A stretch of DNA of 64,000 bases from Streptomyces sp. ISL-100 (GCF_018614615.1 NZ_JAGGOK010000066.1:21566-85565), one strand, 5' to 3'; counted from the first letter of the stretch, positions 16,699 to 25,936 are shown. Numbers and translations are program-made. Notes: generated by a model from the letters alone, not told the origin.

Positions 16699-18060
16699 CT
16701 ACGCTCCCCCTCGGGACCCGGCGCGCAGCGTCGGGCGTGGCGTGCGGGGCCGGCCCGCCGTCTCCACCAGGAGCCAGCCCGCGAGGGCCATCGCCACCGC
16801 CGCGGGGGCGCTGACCTGTACCGCGATGAGCATCGCCGTACGCCCTTCGAGGAGGCCTGCGAAGCCGACCATCGACAGGCCCAGGACGCCGAGCAGGCAG
16901 AGGGTGACGCCGACAGCGGCGGCCGGGCCCGCGAAGCGGCCGGGCGCCGTGGGACGGCCGGCCCGCGCCGGCCGCTCGAACGTCCGGAACGCCGCCACGC
17001 ACAGCGCCGTCAGCGCCGCAGCCGCGGCGAAACGCACCGGCACTTGCGCCCACCAGGCCGCGCTCGCCGGTGCCGGCAGCGGCACGTCCAGGGCGAGCAT
17101 CGCGCCGTACACGCCGAGCATCGCCGTCAGGTGCCACAGGAACGCCGTCATGGCGAAGCCGTTCGCGGCGACGACCGTACGCCAGACGCGCGGCCGGGCG
17201 ACGAGGCGCGCGCCGGGGGCGCGCAGCAGTTCGACCGCGCCGACCAGCCACAGGCCGTGGGCGAGGAGCGCCAGCGTGGGCGGGGCCATGTTGCTGACCT
17301 TCTCGCCGGGCATTCCCACCATGCTCAGCGGGTACGGCCCGAAGGCGACCAGGGCGGCGGCACCGGCCAGGCCGGTGGCCGCGAGCGCGGCCGGCATCCG
17401 GATGCGTCCGTCGGCGCGCAGAAAGCCGAGCTGGTGCACCGCGAGCCAGACGAAGGCGAAGTTGAGGAACTCGACGTACGGCACGCCGAACGCGAAGCGC
17501 AGTACGTCGACACCGGCGGCGGCGAGGGCGAGCACGGCGAAGGCGGCCCATCCGTGGCGCTCGTGCAGCTTCAGCAGGGGCGGGGTGAAGGCCACCATCG
17601 CCAGGTAGATCCCGATGAACCACAGGGGCTGCGCCACGAGGCGCAGGGCCGCGCCGGTCAGTCCGCCCTGGCCGCCGAGGAGTTGGATCGCGAGCGCGGC
17701 GGCGCCCCAGACCAGGACGAAGACCATGGTGGGGCGCAGCAGCCGCTGGAGACGGGCCCGGACGAACACCGAGTACACCGGGGCGCCCTCGGGGTGCTTG
17801 CGGCTCAGCGAGCGGTAGGAGAGCGCGTGCGAGAAGCCGCCGACGAAGAAGAAGACGGGCATGACCTGCAACGCCCAGGTGAGGATCTGGAGCTGCGGCA
17901 CGACGGCCAGGAGATTCCCCACGCCGCCGTCGGCCGAGACCGCGGCCATCAGCCAGTGTCCGGCGACGACCGTGCCGAGTGAGGCCACGCGCAGCAGGTC
18001 TACGTACCGGTCCCGCCCGGCGGGTGTCCGGTCGGCGAGCTCGCGCACACTGTTTCCCAT
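16699..18060 (-). CDS. Acyltransferase 3 family membrane protein
   Basis: Integral membrane O-acyltransferase-like protein of 453 aa. The N-terminal RDRYVDLLRVASLGTVVAGHW carries the family's R-x-x-x-[LI]-R-x-x-x...H pattern (the catalytic-type His is in AGHW). A FFFVGGFSH motif and about ten hydrophobic helices follow. Such enzymes acylate sugars, lipids or antibiotics at the membrane; the substrate cannot be predicted. Transcribed convergently with the MFS gene. Confidence 0.85.
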   Translation of the reverse strand: MGNSVRELADRTPAGRDRYVDLLRVASLGTVVAGHWLMAAVSADGGVGNLLAVVPQLQILTWALQVMPVFFFVGGFSHALSYRSLSRKHPEGAPVYSVFVRARLQRLLRPTMVFVLVWGAAALAIQLLGGQGGLTGAALRLVAQPLWFIGIYLAMVAFTPPLLKLHERHGWAAFAVLALAAAGVDVLRFAFGVPYVEFLNFAFVWLAVHQLGFLRADGRIRMPAALAATGLAGAAALVAFGPYPLSMVGMPGEKVSNMAPPTLALLAHGLWLVGAVELLRAPGARLVARPRVWRTVVAANGFAMTAFLWHLTAMLGVYGAMLALDVPLPAPASAAWWAQVPVRFAAAAALTALCVAAFRTFERPARAGRPTAPGRFAGPAAAVGVTLCLLGVLGLSMVGFAGLLEGRTAMLIAVQVSAPAAVAMALAGWLLVETAGRPRTPRPTLRAGSRGGA

Positions 18061-18148
18061 GCGGGTACGCTCTCGCCCCCGCGCGGGCGGCGAACAGGGT
18101 GCCCGTACTCATTTCTCCCTGAGTACAGGCCCCTCCCCGGCCCCCGTT

Positions 18149-19060
18149 TCAGGCGCCGACGACCGTCGCGCCCGGCGCCGGGGACTCCGCCACGCGGGCC
18201 GTGCGGCAGGTGCCCGATGCGGTGAGGGCCGCGGCCACCGACTCTGCCGACTCCGCGTCCTTCGTCAGGAACGCCGTCGTCGGGCCCGAGCCCGAGACCA
18301 GGGCCGCCAGCGCGCCCGCGTCCGTCCCCGCTGCCAGGGTGGCGGCGAGGGACGGGCGCAGGGACAGAGCCGCAGGCTGGAGATCGTTCACCAGAGCGCC
18401 CGCGAGGGCCGTCGCGTCGCCCGTGCGCAGGGCGTCCAGGAGCGCCGGGGACGCCGCGGGCCGCGGGACTTCAGTGCCTGCCGTCAGCCGGTCGAACTCG
18501 CCGTACACCGCCGGTGTCGACAGGCCGCCGTCCGCCACCGCGAACACCCAGTGGAACGTGCCGCCGATGTCGAGGGTGGTGAGGTTCTCGCCGCGGCCCG
18601 TGCCCACCGCCGCCCCGCCCACCAGGCTGAACGGCACGTCACTGCCCAGCTCGGCGCAGATGGCCAGAAGCTCCGGCAGGGAGGACTCCGTACCCCACAG
18701 CTTGTCGCACGCCAGCAGCGCGCCCGCGCCGTCCGCGCTGCCGCCCGCCATGCCGCCCGCGACCGGGATGTCCTTGGCGATGTGGATGTGTACGTCCGGC
18801 GACAGCCCGTGGCGTTCGGCCAGCGCGATCGCCGCGCGCGCGGCCAGGTTCGTACGGTCCAGGGGGACCTGGGCCGCGTCCGGGCCCGAGCACGTGACGC
18901 GCAGGGTGTCGGACGGGGTGACGGTGACCTCGTCGTACAGGCCGACCGCCAGGAAGACGTTCGCCAGGTCGTGGAAGCCGTCCGGGCGCGCGCCGCCCAC
19001 CGCCAGCTGCACGTTTACCTTCGCGGGGACCCGGACCGTGACCGCAGCCTTCACCGTCAT
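18149..19060 (-). CDS. ispE: 4-diphosphocytidyl-2-C-methyl-D-erythritol kinase
   Basis: GHMP kinase of the non-mevalonate isoprenoid pathway that phosphorylates the 2-hydroxyl of CDP-methylerythritol. The 303-aa protein has VPAKVNVQLAVGG at residues 11-23 and the ATP loop PVAGGMAGGSADGAGALL. The C-terminal motif LVSGSGPTTAFL completes the family signature. Its ATG overlaps the rsmA stop by four bases; the rsmA-ispE pairing is usual in actinomycetes. Confidence 0.95.
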   Translation of the reverse strand: MTVKAAVTVRVPAKVNVQLAVGGARPDGFHDLANVFLAVGLYDEVTVTPSDTLRVTCSGPDAAQVPLDRTNLAARAAIALAERHGLSPDVHIHIAKDIPVAGGMAGGSADGAGALLACDKLWGTESSLPELLAICAELGSDVPFSLVGGAAVGTGRGENLTTLDIGGTFHWVFAVADGGLSTPAVYGEFDRLTAGTEVPRPAASPALLDALRTGDATALAGALVNDLQPAALSLRPSLAATLAAGTDAGALAALVSGSGPTTAFLTKDAESAESVAAALTASGTCRTARVAESPAPGATVVGA

Positions 19061-19983
19061 GCCGCTGCTCCCTTGTTCTCCGCGATACGCGCGAACTCCT
19101 CCACCGTCAGGGACTCGCCCCGGGCCTGGGGCGAAACCCCGGCCGCGACCAGCGCCGCCTCGGCCGCCGGCGCCGAGCCCGCCCAGCCGGCCAGCGCGGC
19201 CCGCAGCGTTTTGCGGCGCTGCGCGAAGGCCGCGTCGACCACCGCGAAGACTTCCGCCTTCGAGGCCGTGGTCTTGATCGGTTCTGTGCGGCGCACCAAG
19301 GACACCAGGCCCGAGTCGACGTTCGGGGCGGGCCAGAAGACGTTGCGGCCGATCGAACCGGCCCGCTTCACCTCGGCGTACCAGCAGGCCTTCACCGACG
19401 GCACGCCGTACACCTTGTTGCCGGGGCGGGCCGCGAGGCGGTCCGCGACCTCCGCCTGGACCATGACGAGCGTCCGCTCGATGCTCGGGAAGCGCTCCAG
19501 CATGGTGAGGAGGACGGGGACCGCGACGTTGTACGGGAGGTTCGCGACCAGGGCGGTCGGCGGCGGCCCGGGCAGCTCGGTGACGTGCATCGCGTCGGAG
19601 TGGACGAGCGCGAAGCGGTCCGCGCGCGCCGGCATCCGGGCCTCGATCGTGGCGGGGAGGGCGGAGGCGAGTACGTCGTCGATCTCGACGGCGACCACGC
19701 GGTCGGCGGCCTCCAGGAGTGCGAGGGTGAGTGAACCCAGGCCGGGGCCGACCTCGACCACGACGTCGTCGGGGCGCACGCCGGCGGTCCGTACGATCCG
19801 GCGGACCGTGTTCGCGTCGATGACGAAGTTCTGGCCGCGCTGCTTGGTCGGGCGTACGCCAAGTGCCGCCGCCAGCTCCCGGATGTCGGCGGGGCCCAGG
19901 AGGGAGTCGGGCGCCGACGGGGGGGCCGGTGTGGGCTCGGGCGTCGGGTCAGGCAGAGGCTCAGAAGGCTCAGTGGTGCTCAC
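19057..19983 (-). CDS. rsmA: 16S rRNA dimethyladenosine transferase
   Basis: Dimethylates the two adjacent adenosines in the 3'-terminal hairpin (helix 45) of 16S rRNA during 30S assembly. SAM-dependent Rossmann methyltransferase of 308 aa with KQRGQNFVID (family N-motif), EVGPGLGSLTLALL (motif I), VAVEID (motif II), and the catalytic NLPYNV. The first 30 residues are a Pro-rich extension; the GTG at 19983 is the only plausible start. Confidence 0.95.
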   Translation of the reverse strand: MSTTEPSEPLPDPTPEPTPAPPSAPDSLLGPADIRELAAALGVRPTKQRGQNFVIDANTVRRIVRTAGVRPDDVVVEVGPGLGSLTLALLEAADRVVAVEIDDVLASALPATIEARMPARADRFALVHSDAMHVTELPGPPPTALVANLPYNVAVPVLLTMLERFPSIERTLVMVQAEVADRLAARPGNKVYGVPSVKACWYAEVKRAGSIGRNVFWPAPNVDSGLVSLVRRTEPIKTTASKAEVFAVVDAAFAQRRKTLRAALAGWAGSAPAAEAALVAAGVSPQARGESLTVEEFARIAENKGAAA

Positions 19984-20297
19984 CGCTCAAGCGTAAAGGC
20001 CCCCGGAACCGCGCCCGGCCGCCGACCGTCGGGGCCGGCGGTGTGGCCGGGCAAGCGCCGGGCGTCTCTTCCAGGCACCGCTACCGTGCGGCGGTGCGGC
20101 GGGCAGGCGCCGGGGGCGCTGGGGTCGGACCCGCGCCGGGGCGTCTCCTCGGGTGCCGAACGTTCGGGTACGGGTTTTTGTATTCGGGCTCGTTGCGTTC
20201 GACACCCTGCGGGGAGCGCCCCGACACGTCCCCTCCAGGCGCCGCTACCGTGCAGCCGTCACGGCAGACGGCCGTGGTGGCGTGCGGCAGGGGGGTG
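19984..20297. other. 314-bp intergenic region holding a dispersed repeat
   Basis: Lies between the rsmA start and the rpfB stop, both on the - strand, so it carries the rsmA promoter. No coding sequence is convincing. Most of it is a repeat (about 20108-20236) with an inverted copy 16.7 kb away at about 36877-36998. Two similar GCCGCTACCGTGC-type words flank it (20086 and 20239). Confidence 0.6.
20130..20236 (+). repeat. Dispersed about 105-bp repeat, copy 1
   Basis: Shares long near-identical blocks with the reverse complement of 36880-36985, including GGCGTCTCCTCGGG, GTTCGGGTACGGG (20162-20174) and CTGCGGGGAGCGCCCCGAC (20207-20225), with small indels between. The last block is itself a hairpin (GGGGAGCGCCCC). 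No reading frame is shared between the copies, so a non-coding element is more likely than a protein domain. Confidence 0.7.
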
Positions 20298-21566
20298 TCA
20301 GTGCTGTAGGCGGGGGCCGCAGTGGGGCCAGGGGGTTGTGCCGCGTTGGATGTACAGCTTCTTCGCCCGGAATGTCTGCTCGCTCGCGGGCGCGTCCTCC
20401 GGGCGGCCGCTGCCGCCCAGCCTCTGCCAGGTTTGCGCGTCGAACTGGTACAGGCCGCCGTAGTTGCCCGTCGCGTCCACCGCGCCGGGGCGGCCGCCGG
20501 ATTCGCAGTGGGCGAGCTCGTTCCAGTTGAGCCCGTCCGCGCCGGCCACGGACGCCGGCCTCTCCTTGGTGCCGACCATCACGTGTCGCGCGACCGGCTG
20601 CCGCGCGATCTCCTCGGCGATCCTCCTCGGCTGCTGCCGGACACCGTTGACCGTGCGAACGGAGTACGTGATCCTCTTTGATCCCTGCTCGCCGGCCTGG
20701 ACTACCACCTCTGTGCCCTTGAACAGCGACGCGTCCTCGGTCCTCACGGTGTCGAACGGGATGGGCTCTTCGCGCACTTCCTTCGTGCCCCGGATCCGCA
20801 TCACGGTGATCGTCTGGCCGTCGCGCGGGAAGCTGACGGACGGCACGGAAGTGGTGTCCTGGCCGCGCAGGCTGATGCCGGCCTCCTCGACCGCCTCCAT
20901 TACGGTCGCGGCGTTCGTACGGATGGTGCGCTCGCGCCCGTCCGCCAGGAACGTCACGGTCCGCTCGGTGCGTACGTCGAGCGTGAGGCCGGCGCGCCCG
21001 ATCTCCAGGGAGCGCGCGACGGAGAGGTACGCGCCCTCCGTACGCACCCCGAGCTGGCGCAGTGCGCCTTCGACCGTACGGGCGGTGGTCCAGATCCGGC
21101 GCCGATGCCCGTCCAACGTCAGGGTGACCGGTCGGCCGTACCGGACCACCACCTCGTCACCGCTCTCCAGCGCCGCGCCGGGGGCGGGTGCCACGAGGTC
21201 GTGTGTTCCCACTTCGACGCCCTGGTCCTCCAGCAGTTCCGTGACGTCGTCGGCGAAGGTGTGCATCGTGCGGGGTACGCCGTCAACACTGAGCCTGACC
21301 GCCTTGTCGCTGGCGACGAACGCCGAGGTGCCGCCGGCCAGGAACGCGACGACCAGCGCCTGCGGCACGAGCCGGCGCAGCGCGTCGGGGCGCTCGGCCG
21401 CCTTGCGGCGCCTGGCGGCCCGCCGGGCCTGCGCCCTGCCGCCCCCGGCGTTCTGGCGCGGCAGCAGCGGCTCGCGGAGCTCGTACGACGGCACATACGT
21501 GCCGTACTCGGCCATGCCGCGGACGCTGCCGCGCACCGCCCGGTGACTGCCCTGCGAATTGCCCAC
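20298..21566 (-). CDS. rpfB: Resuscitation-promoting factor, RpfB type
   Basis: Secreted or membrane-anchored muralytic enzyme that cleaves peptidoglycan during spore germination and regrowth. Order of parts: basic cytoplasmic N-terminus, membrane helix (ALVVAFLAGGTSAFVA), three DUF348 repeats, a G5 domain, and the C-terminal lysozyme-like Rpf domain (GLNWNELAHCESGGRPGAVD...NYGGLYQF) with the catalytic Glu in CESGG. The GTG at 21566 (GGAG four bases upstream) is preferred; a TTG at 21641 or ATG at 21515 are alternatives. About 422 aa. Confidence 0.93.
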   Translation of the reverse strand: MGNSQGSHRAVRGSVRGMAEYGTYVPSYELREPLLPRQNAGGGRAQARRAARRRKAAERPDALRRLVPQALVVAFLAGGTSAFVASDKAVRLSVDGVPRTMHTFADDVTELLEDQGVEVGTHDLVAPAPGAALESGDEVVVRYGRPVTLTLDGHRRRIWTTARTVEGALRQLGVRTEGAYLSVARSLEIGRAGLTLDVRTERTVTFLADGRERTIRTNAATVMEAVEEAGISLRGQDTTSVPSVSFPRDGQTITVMRIRGTKEVREEPIPFDTVRTEDASLFKGTEVVVQAGEQGSKRITYSVRTVNGVRQQPRRIAEEIARQPVARHVMVGTKERPASVAGADGLNWNELAHCESGGRPGAVDATGNYGGLYQFDAQTWQRLGGSGRPEDAPASEQTFRAKKLYIQRGTTPWPHCGPRLQH

Positions 21567-21682
21567 GACGCTCCAGAAGTCCGGTCCGCCCCCGATGACG
21601 CTGCGGGCCGGGACACTAGCGGAGCCTTGGTCACTCTCCAAAGCAACACGGCTACGGAGGGTCGCGGTGTTGTCATGAGCCG

Positions 21683-22558
21683 TCAGTAGTCGAACGCGCG
21701 TGCCGTGTTCGCGGCGAGTGCCGTCGCCAGAACGTCCTCCTCGATTCCCCTGACCGCCGCCATCGCCCGCACGGTGACCGGAATGAGGTACGGAGCGTTG
21801 GGCCGTCCTCGGTACGGCGCCGGGGTCAGGAACGGCGCGTCCGTTTCGACGAGGACCAGCTCCAGCGGCGCGACGGCGAGTGCGTCGCGCAGGTGCTGGG
21901 CGTTCTTGAAGGTCATGTTCCCCGCGAAGGACATGAAGTAGCCCTTGCGCGCGCAGACTTCGGCCATCGCGGCGTCGCCGGAGTAGCAGTGGAAGACGGT
22001 GCGCTCGGGAGCGCCCTCCTCGTCGAGTACGCGCAGTACGTCCTCGTGCGCCTCGCGATCGTGGATGACGAGCGCCTTGCCGTGCCGCTTGGCGATCTCG
22101 ATGTGGGCGCGGAAGGACCTCTCCTGGGCGGCCATGCCTTCCGGGCCCGTACGGAAGTAGTCGAGGCCGGTCTCGCCCACACCGCGTACGTACGGCAGGG
22201 CGGCGAGCTGGTCGATCTCGGTGAGGGCGTCGTCGAGGGCGCCGTCCCCGCCCGGGATCCGCGCGCCCTGCCGCGACCAGCCGTCGGGGTCTCCGAGGAC
22301 GATGCGCGGGGCTTCGTTGGGGTGCAGGGCGACGGCGGCGTGCACGTTCTTGTGCGCCGCCGCCGTTTCGGCCGCCCAGCGGGAGCCCTTCACGTCGCAG
22401 CCGACCTGGACGACGGTCGTGACACCGACCGCGGCGGCCTTCGTCAGGGCCTCCTCGACGGTGCCGTCCTGCATGTCCAGGTGGGTGTGCGAATCGGCGA
22501 CCTCTCCCCGGAGGGGTTCGGGCAGCGGCGGGAGTGCGTCCTTGGGGCTCATGGTCAC
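21683..22558 (-). CDS. TatD family metal-dependent DNase
   Basis: Amidohydrolase-fold TIM-barrel hydrolase of 291 aa. Metal ligands are visible in DSHTHLDM (HxH), the GETGLDY glutamate, the FHCYSGD histidine and the VETDAPFLTP aspartate. TatD proteins are 3'-5' exonucleases in DNA repair. The GTG at 22558 and the ATG six bases later are both possible starts. Confidence 0.92.
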   Translation of the reverse strand: MTMSPKDALPPLPEPLRGEVADSHTHLDMQDGTVEEALTKAAAVGVTTVVQVGCDVKGSRWAAETAAAHKNVHAAVALHPNEAPRIVLGDPDGWSRQGARIPGGDGALDDALTEIDQLAALPYVRGVGETGLDYFRTGPEGMAAQERSFRAHIEIAKRHGKALVIHDREAHEDVLRVLDEEGAPERTVFHCYSGDAAMAEVCARKGYFMSFAGNMTFKNAQHLRDALAVAPLELVLVETDAPFLTPAPYRGRPNAPYLIPVTVRAMAAVRGIEEDVLATALAANTARAFDY

Positions 22559-22610
22559 GATCGTACGAAAACCGCGCGCCCCTCCCGCCCGCCGCTGCCG
22601 TGCCCGCGGC

Positions 22611-23018
22611 TCACTTCCGGTGGTGGAAGGGGTGAAGCAGATCGGCCACGCGCCAGTTGTGCTTCACTCGCACCGGGCCCGGTGCGTCCTCGATCGCCGG
22701 CCCGGGGATTCCCACCACCGGTCCGGCCATGGGGGCGTCCACTACGGCGGCCCTCAGCATTTCCCTGATCGACGAGACCTGCCCCGCCTTCATGATCCGC
22801 ACGACATGTCCGCCGCAGTTCAGACAGGTGGGTCGGGACAGCGGCGAGGGAACGCGTACGCCGTCAGCCGTGTAGGTCACGAATGCGTGGCCCTTGCCGT
22901 CGACGTGGTGGTGTATCTCGAAGGACTGCTCCCAGCCGTGCCCGCACCTCATGCAGGCAAAGGCGTAGGCCTCGTGAACGGTGGTTCCTGCGCCGGCGGT
23001 GTCTGCGATCTCGCTCAT
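22611..23018 (-). CDS. Conserved zinc-ribbon protein of unknown function
   Basis: A 135-aa soluble protein with two CxxC knuckles, CMRCGHGW near residue 22 and CLNCGGHV near residue 66, which together would bind one zinc, plus a His-rich stretch (EIHHHVDGKGH). The C-terminus ends LLHPFHHRK. The ATG at 23018 has AGGAG six bases upstream. No known family is recognised; it may be a small nucleic-acid or protein adaptor. Confidence 0.75.
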   Translation of the reverse strand: MSEIADTAGAGTTVHEAYAFACMRCGHGWEQSFEIHHHVDGKGHAFVTYTADGVRVPSPLSRPTCLNCGGHVVRIMKAGQVSSIREMLRAAVVDAPMAGPVVGIPGPAIEDAPGPVRVKHNWRVADLLHPFHHRK

Positions 23019-23030
23019 GCCAGCTCCTTT

Positions 23031-23117
23031 CCACTGGTCCAGTGGACGCCTGTTTCGGCGGGAGCGCATCGGTGCCTGTCGATATATGGGCCGGTCTTGG
23101 CCTTTCCATGGGAAAGG
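23031..23117. promoter_or_regulatory. Inverted repeats upstream of the zinc-ribbon gene
   Basis: A perfect 15-bp palindrome (CCACTGG-T-CCAGTGG, 23031-23045) lies 13 bp before the start codon, overlapping the ribosome-binding region. A second inverted repeat (CCTTTCC-N3-GGAAAGG) lies at 23101-23117. The first could be an operator or an mRNA hairpin controlling translation. The second is in the right place for an operator or for the rsmI 3' end. Confidence 0.45.
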
Positions 23118-23157
23118 GACCGGTGCGCGGTCTGTGCCTTTAGGAAGCTTTGGCTAT

Positions 23158-24069
23158 TTACGATAGTCCTTTGCCGTCCGCGGAGCCCGTTCGTGCCGCA
23201 TTCTTTGCCGCGACGACCGCGTCGAACACGTCGCGCTTGGGTAGCCCCGCCTCGGCGGCGACCGCGGCGATGGCCTCCTTGCGGCGCTCCCCCGCCTCCT
23301 CGCGCACCTGCACCCTGCGGACCAGCTCCGCCGGGTCCAGGTCCTGCGGCGCGTCCGAGGCGCCTTCGACGACGACGGTGATCTCTCCCCGTACGCCCTC
23401 GGCCGCCCATTCGGCGAGCGCCTTGAGCGGGCCGCGCTTCACTTCCTCGTACGTCTTGGTCAGCTCGCGGCACACGGCGGCCCTGCGCTCGTCGCCGAAG
23501 ACCTCGGCCATGGCCGCGAGGGTGTCGTCGAGGCGGTGCGGCGCCTCGAAGAACACCATCGTCCGCCGCTCACCTGCGACCTCCCGCAGCTTGCCGAGGC
23601 GCTCGCCGCCCTTGCGCGGCAGGAAGCCCTCGAAGCAGAAGCGGTCGACGGGCAGGCCGGACAGGGCGAGGGCGGTCAGTACGGCCGACGGGCCGGGCAC
23701 GGCCGTGACCTTGATGTCCTTCTCGACGGCCGCGGCGACCAGCCGGTAACCGGGGTCGGAGACGGACGGCATGCCCGCGTCGGTGACGAGCAGGACCCGC
23801 TTGCCGTCCTCCAGGGCCTCGACCAGTTCGGGCGTACGGGCGGTTTCGTTGCCCTCGAAGTACGACACGACACGCCCTGTCGTCTGCACGCCGAGCGCCT
23901 GCGTCAGGCGGCGCAGCCGACGGGTGTCCTCGGCGGCCACGACGTCGGCCGTCGCGAGTTCGGTGGCGAGGCGCGGCGGCGCGTCGGCCACGTCGCCGAT
24001 GGGGGTCCCGGCGAGTACGAGCGTTCCAGCCGATGGGGTCGTTCCAGTCGTTCCAGTCACAAGAGCCAT
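23158..24069 (-). CDS. rsmI: 16S rRNA (cytidine1402-2'-O)-methyltransferase
   Basis: Methylates the ribose of C1402 in the decoding centre. Tetrapyrrole-methylase-fold SAM enzyme of 303 aa with GTPIGDVADAP, EDTRRLRRLTQALG, the SAM loop DAGMPSVSDPG and PGPSAVLTAL. The C-terminal helical domain (about 230-300) is the usual RsmI tail. Divergent from the mannosyltransferase gene with 52 bp between starts. Confidence 0.94.
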   Translation of the reverse strand: MALVTGTTGTTPSAGTLVLAGTPIGDVADAPPRLATELATADVVAAEDTRRLRRLTQALGVQTTGRVVSYFEGNETARTPELVEALEDGKRVLLVTDAGMPSVSDPGYRLVAAAVEKDIKVTAVPGPSAVLTALALSGLPVDRFCFEGFLPRKGGERLGKLREVAGERRTMVFFEAPHRLDDTLAAMAEVFGDERRAAVCRELTKTYEEVKRGPLKALAEWAAEGVRGEITVVVEGASDAPQDLDPAELVRRVQVREEAGERRKEAIAAVAAEAGLPKRDVFDAVVAAKNAARTGSADGKGLS

Positions 24070-24121
24070 CCTCGCAGGGCGCGCACACGACGCGCACAGA
24101 TGTGTTCCCTACGATGGCGCG

Positions 24122-25843
24122 GTGACCAGTACCGCGTCAGAAGCCCGGCAGGGCCGGGCCCCAGGGGAACAGCCGCCCTCCTGGCAGCAGCGGCTGCGCC
24201 GATTCGGCTACGTACCCAGGCCCGTCATCGGGCTGCGGGAACGGCTCGTGCCGCCGTACAGCAAGCCCGGCACCCAGGTCTGGAGAGTGCTCGGGGTGCC
24301 ACCCGTACTCGCGGGGCACCTGGTGCGGTGGGCCGCGTGGGGCGGGCCGCTGCTCGTCGCGCTCGTCGCGGGGCTGATGCGGTTCTGGAACCTGGGCAGC
24401 CCGAAGGCGGTGATATTCGACGAGACGTATTACGCGAAGGACGCCTGGGCGCTCATTCACCAGGGGTACGAGGGCCAGTGGCCGAAGGACATCGACAAGT
24501 CGATTCTTGCTGATCCGTCGGGGGTCACGGTCCCCGCCGACCCCGGCTATGTGGTGCATCCGCCGGTCGGCAAGTGGGTCATCGGCATCGGGGAGCAGCT
24601 CTTCGGGTTCACGCCCTTCGGCTGGCGCTTCATGGTCTGCGTACTGGGCACGCTGTCGGTCCTGATGCTCTGCCGGATCGGCCGCCGTCTGTTCCGCTCG
24701 ACCTTCCTCGGGTGCCTGGCGGGCGCGCTGCTCGCGGTGGACGGCCTGCACTTCGTGATGAGCCGCACGGCGCTGCTCGACCAGGTGCTGATGTTCTTCG
24801 TGCTGGGCGCGTTCGGCTGTCTGCTGATCGACAGGGACCGGTCGCGGCGCAGGATCGCGGCGGCGCTCCCGTGCGACGACGAAGGCGTGCTGCGCCCGGA
24901 CGCCGAGGTCGCGGACACGCTGCGGCTGGGGTGGCGGCCGTGGCGGATCGCGGCGGGGGTGTGCCTGGGTCTTGCCTTCGGCACGAAGTGGAACGGCCTG
25001 ATGACCCTGGCGGCGTTCGGGCTGCTGACGGTGCTGTGGGACGTGGGCGCGCGCAAGACGGCGGGCGCGGTGTGGCCCTACCTGTCGGTGCTGAAGCGGG
25101 ACATCCTGCCGGCGTTCGTCTCGACGGTCGTGGTCACCTTCGTGACGTACGTCGCCTCCTGGACGGGCTGGATCGTCACCAAGGGCGGCTACTACCGCAA
25201 CTGGGCCCAGGGGGACGGCAGGGGCGGCAACTGGACCTGGCTGCCCGACTGGCTGCGCAGCCTGTGGCACTACGAGACCGAGGTCTACAGCTTCCACGTC
25301 AACCTGACGTCCGGTCACACCTACCAGTCGAACCCGTGGAGCTGGATCGTCCTGGGCCGCCCGGTCTCGTACTTCTACGAGTCGCCGAAGCCCGGCGAGG
25401 AGGGCTGCCCGGCGAGCGAGAAGAGCGACTGCGCCCAGGAGGTGCTGGCGCTCGGCACCCCGCTGCTGTGGTGGGCGGCCTGTTTCGCGGTCCTGTACGT
25501 GCTGTGGCGCTGGGCGTTCCGGCGCGACTGGCGGGCGGGGGCGATCGCGTGCGGCATCGCGGCGGGATGGGTGCCCTGGTTCTTCTACCAGGAGCGGACG
25601 ATCTTCCTCTTCTACGCCGTCGTCTTCGTGCCGTTCCTGTGTCTGGCGCTGGCGATGATGATCGGCGCGATGCTGGGACCACCCGGCTCGAACGAGCGGC
25701 GGCGCGCGGCGGGCGCGGTGGGCGCGGGAGTGCTCGTACTGCTCATCATCTGGAACTTCATCTACTTCTGGCCGATCTACACCGGCCAGACCCTCCCCAT
25801 AGACGACTGGCGCAACCGCATCTGGCTCGACACGTGGGTATGA
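24122..25843 (+). CDS. Polyprenol-phosphate-mannose protein O-mannosyltransferase (GT39, PMT)
   Basis: Integral membrane glycosyltransferase of 573 aa that transfers mannose from polyprenyl phosphate to Ser/Thr of proteins during export. The acidic catalytic loop after helix 1 is FDETYYAKDAW (the DE pair). YVVHPPVGKW, many hydrophobic helices and the C-terminal FYQERTIFLFYAVVFVPF segment match bacterial PMTs. GTG start at 24122. Secreted repeat proteins such as the one at 1748-3461 could be substrates (inference). Confidence 0.92.
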   Translation: MTSTASEARQGRAPGEQPPSWQQRLRRFGYVPRPVIGLRERLVPPYSKPGTQVWRVLGVPPVLAGHLVRWAAWGGPLLVALVAGLMRFWNLGSPKAVIFDETYYAKDAWALIHQGYEGQWPKDIDKSILADPSGVTVPADPGYVVHPPVGKWVIGIGEQLFGFTPFGWRFMVCVLGTLSVLMLCRIGRRLFRSTFLGCLAGALLAVDGLHFVMSRTALLDQVLMFFVLGAFGCLLIDRDRSRRRIAAALPCDDEGVLRPDAEVADTLRLGWRPWRIAAGVCLGLAFGTKWNGLMTLAAFGLLTVLWDVGARKTAGAVWPYLSVLKRDILPAFVSTVVVTFVTYVASWTGWIVTKGGYYRNWAQGDGRGGNWTWLPDWLRSLWHYETEVYSFHVNLTSGHTYQSNPWSWIVLGRPVSYFYESPKPGEEGCPASEKSDCAQEVLALGTPLLWWAACFAVLYVLWRWAFRRDWRAGAIACGIAAGWVPWFFYQERTIFLFYAVVFVPFLCLALAMMIGAMLGPPGSNERRRAAGAVGAGVLVLLIIWNFIYFWPIYTGQTLPIDDWRNRIWLDTWV

Positions 25844-25924
25844 CCGCCGGGGGGGTTCGTCCCGGTCCTGTAACAGTCACCCCTGGTGTCACTGTGGTCC
25901 CGTACAGTGCGCTACAGCACTTCT

Positions 25925-25936
25925 TGAACATGTTCA
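25925..25936. promoter_or_regulatory. Perfect palindrome upstream of the PBP gene
   Basis: TGAACATGTTCA, a perfect 12-bp palindrome centred about 48 bp before the chosen start. The surrounding 25844-25977 is the PBP promoter region. It could be an operator; it also contains an in-frame alternative ATG at 25930. Confidence 0.4.

Noticed and set aside
15650..18112. An 820-codon open frame on the - strand across the MFS and acyltransferase genes
   Set aside because: It is antisense to the MFS gene over its first part and out of frame with the acyltransferase; composition is Arg/Pro/Ala-rich as expected of shadow frames at high GC.
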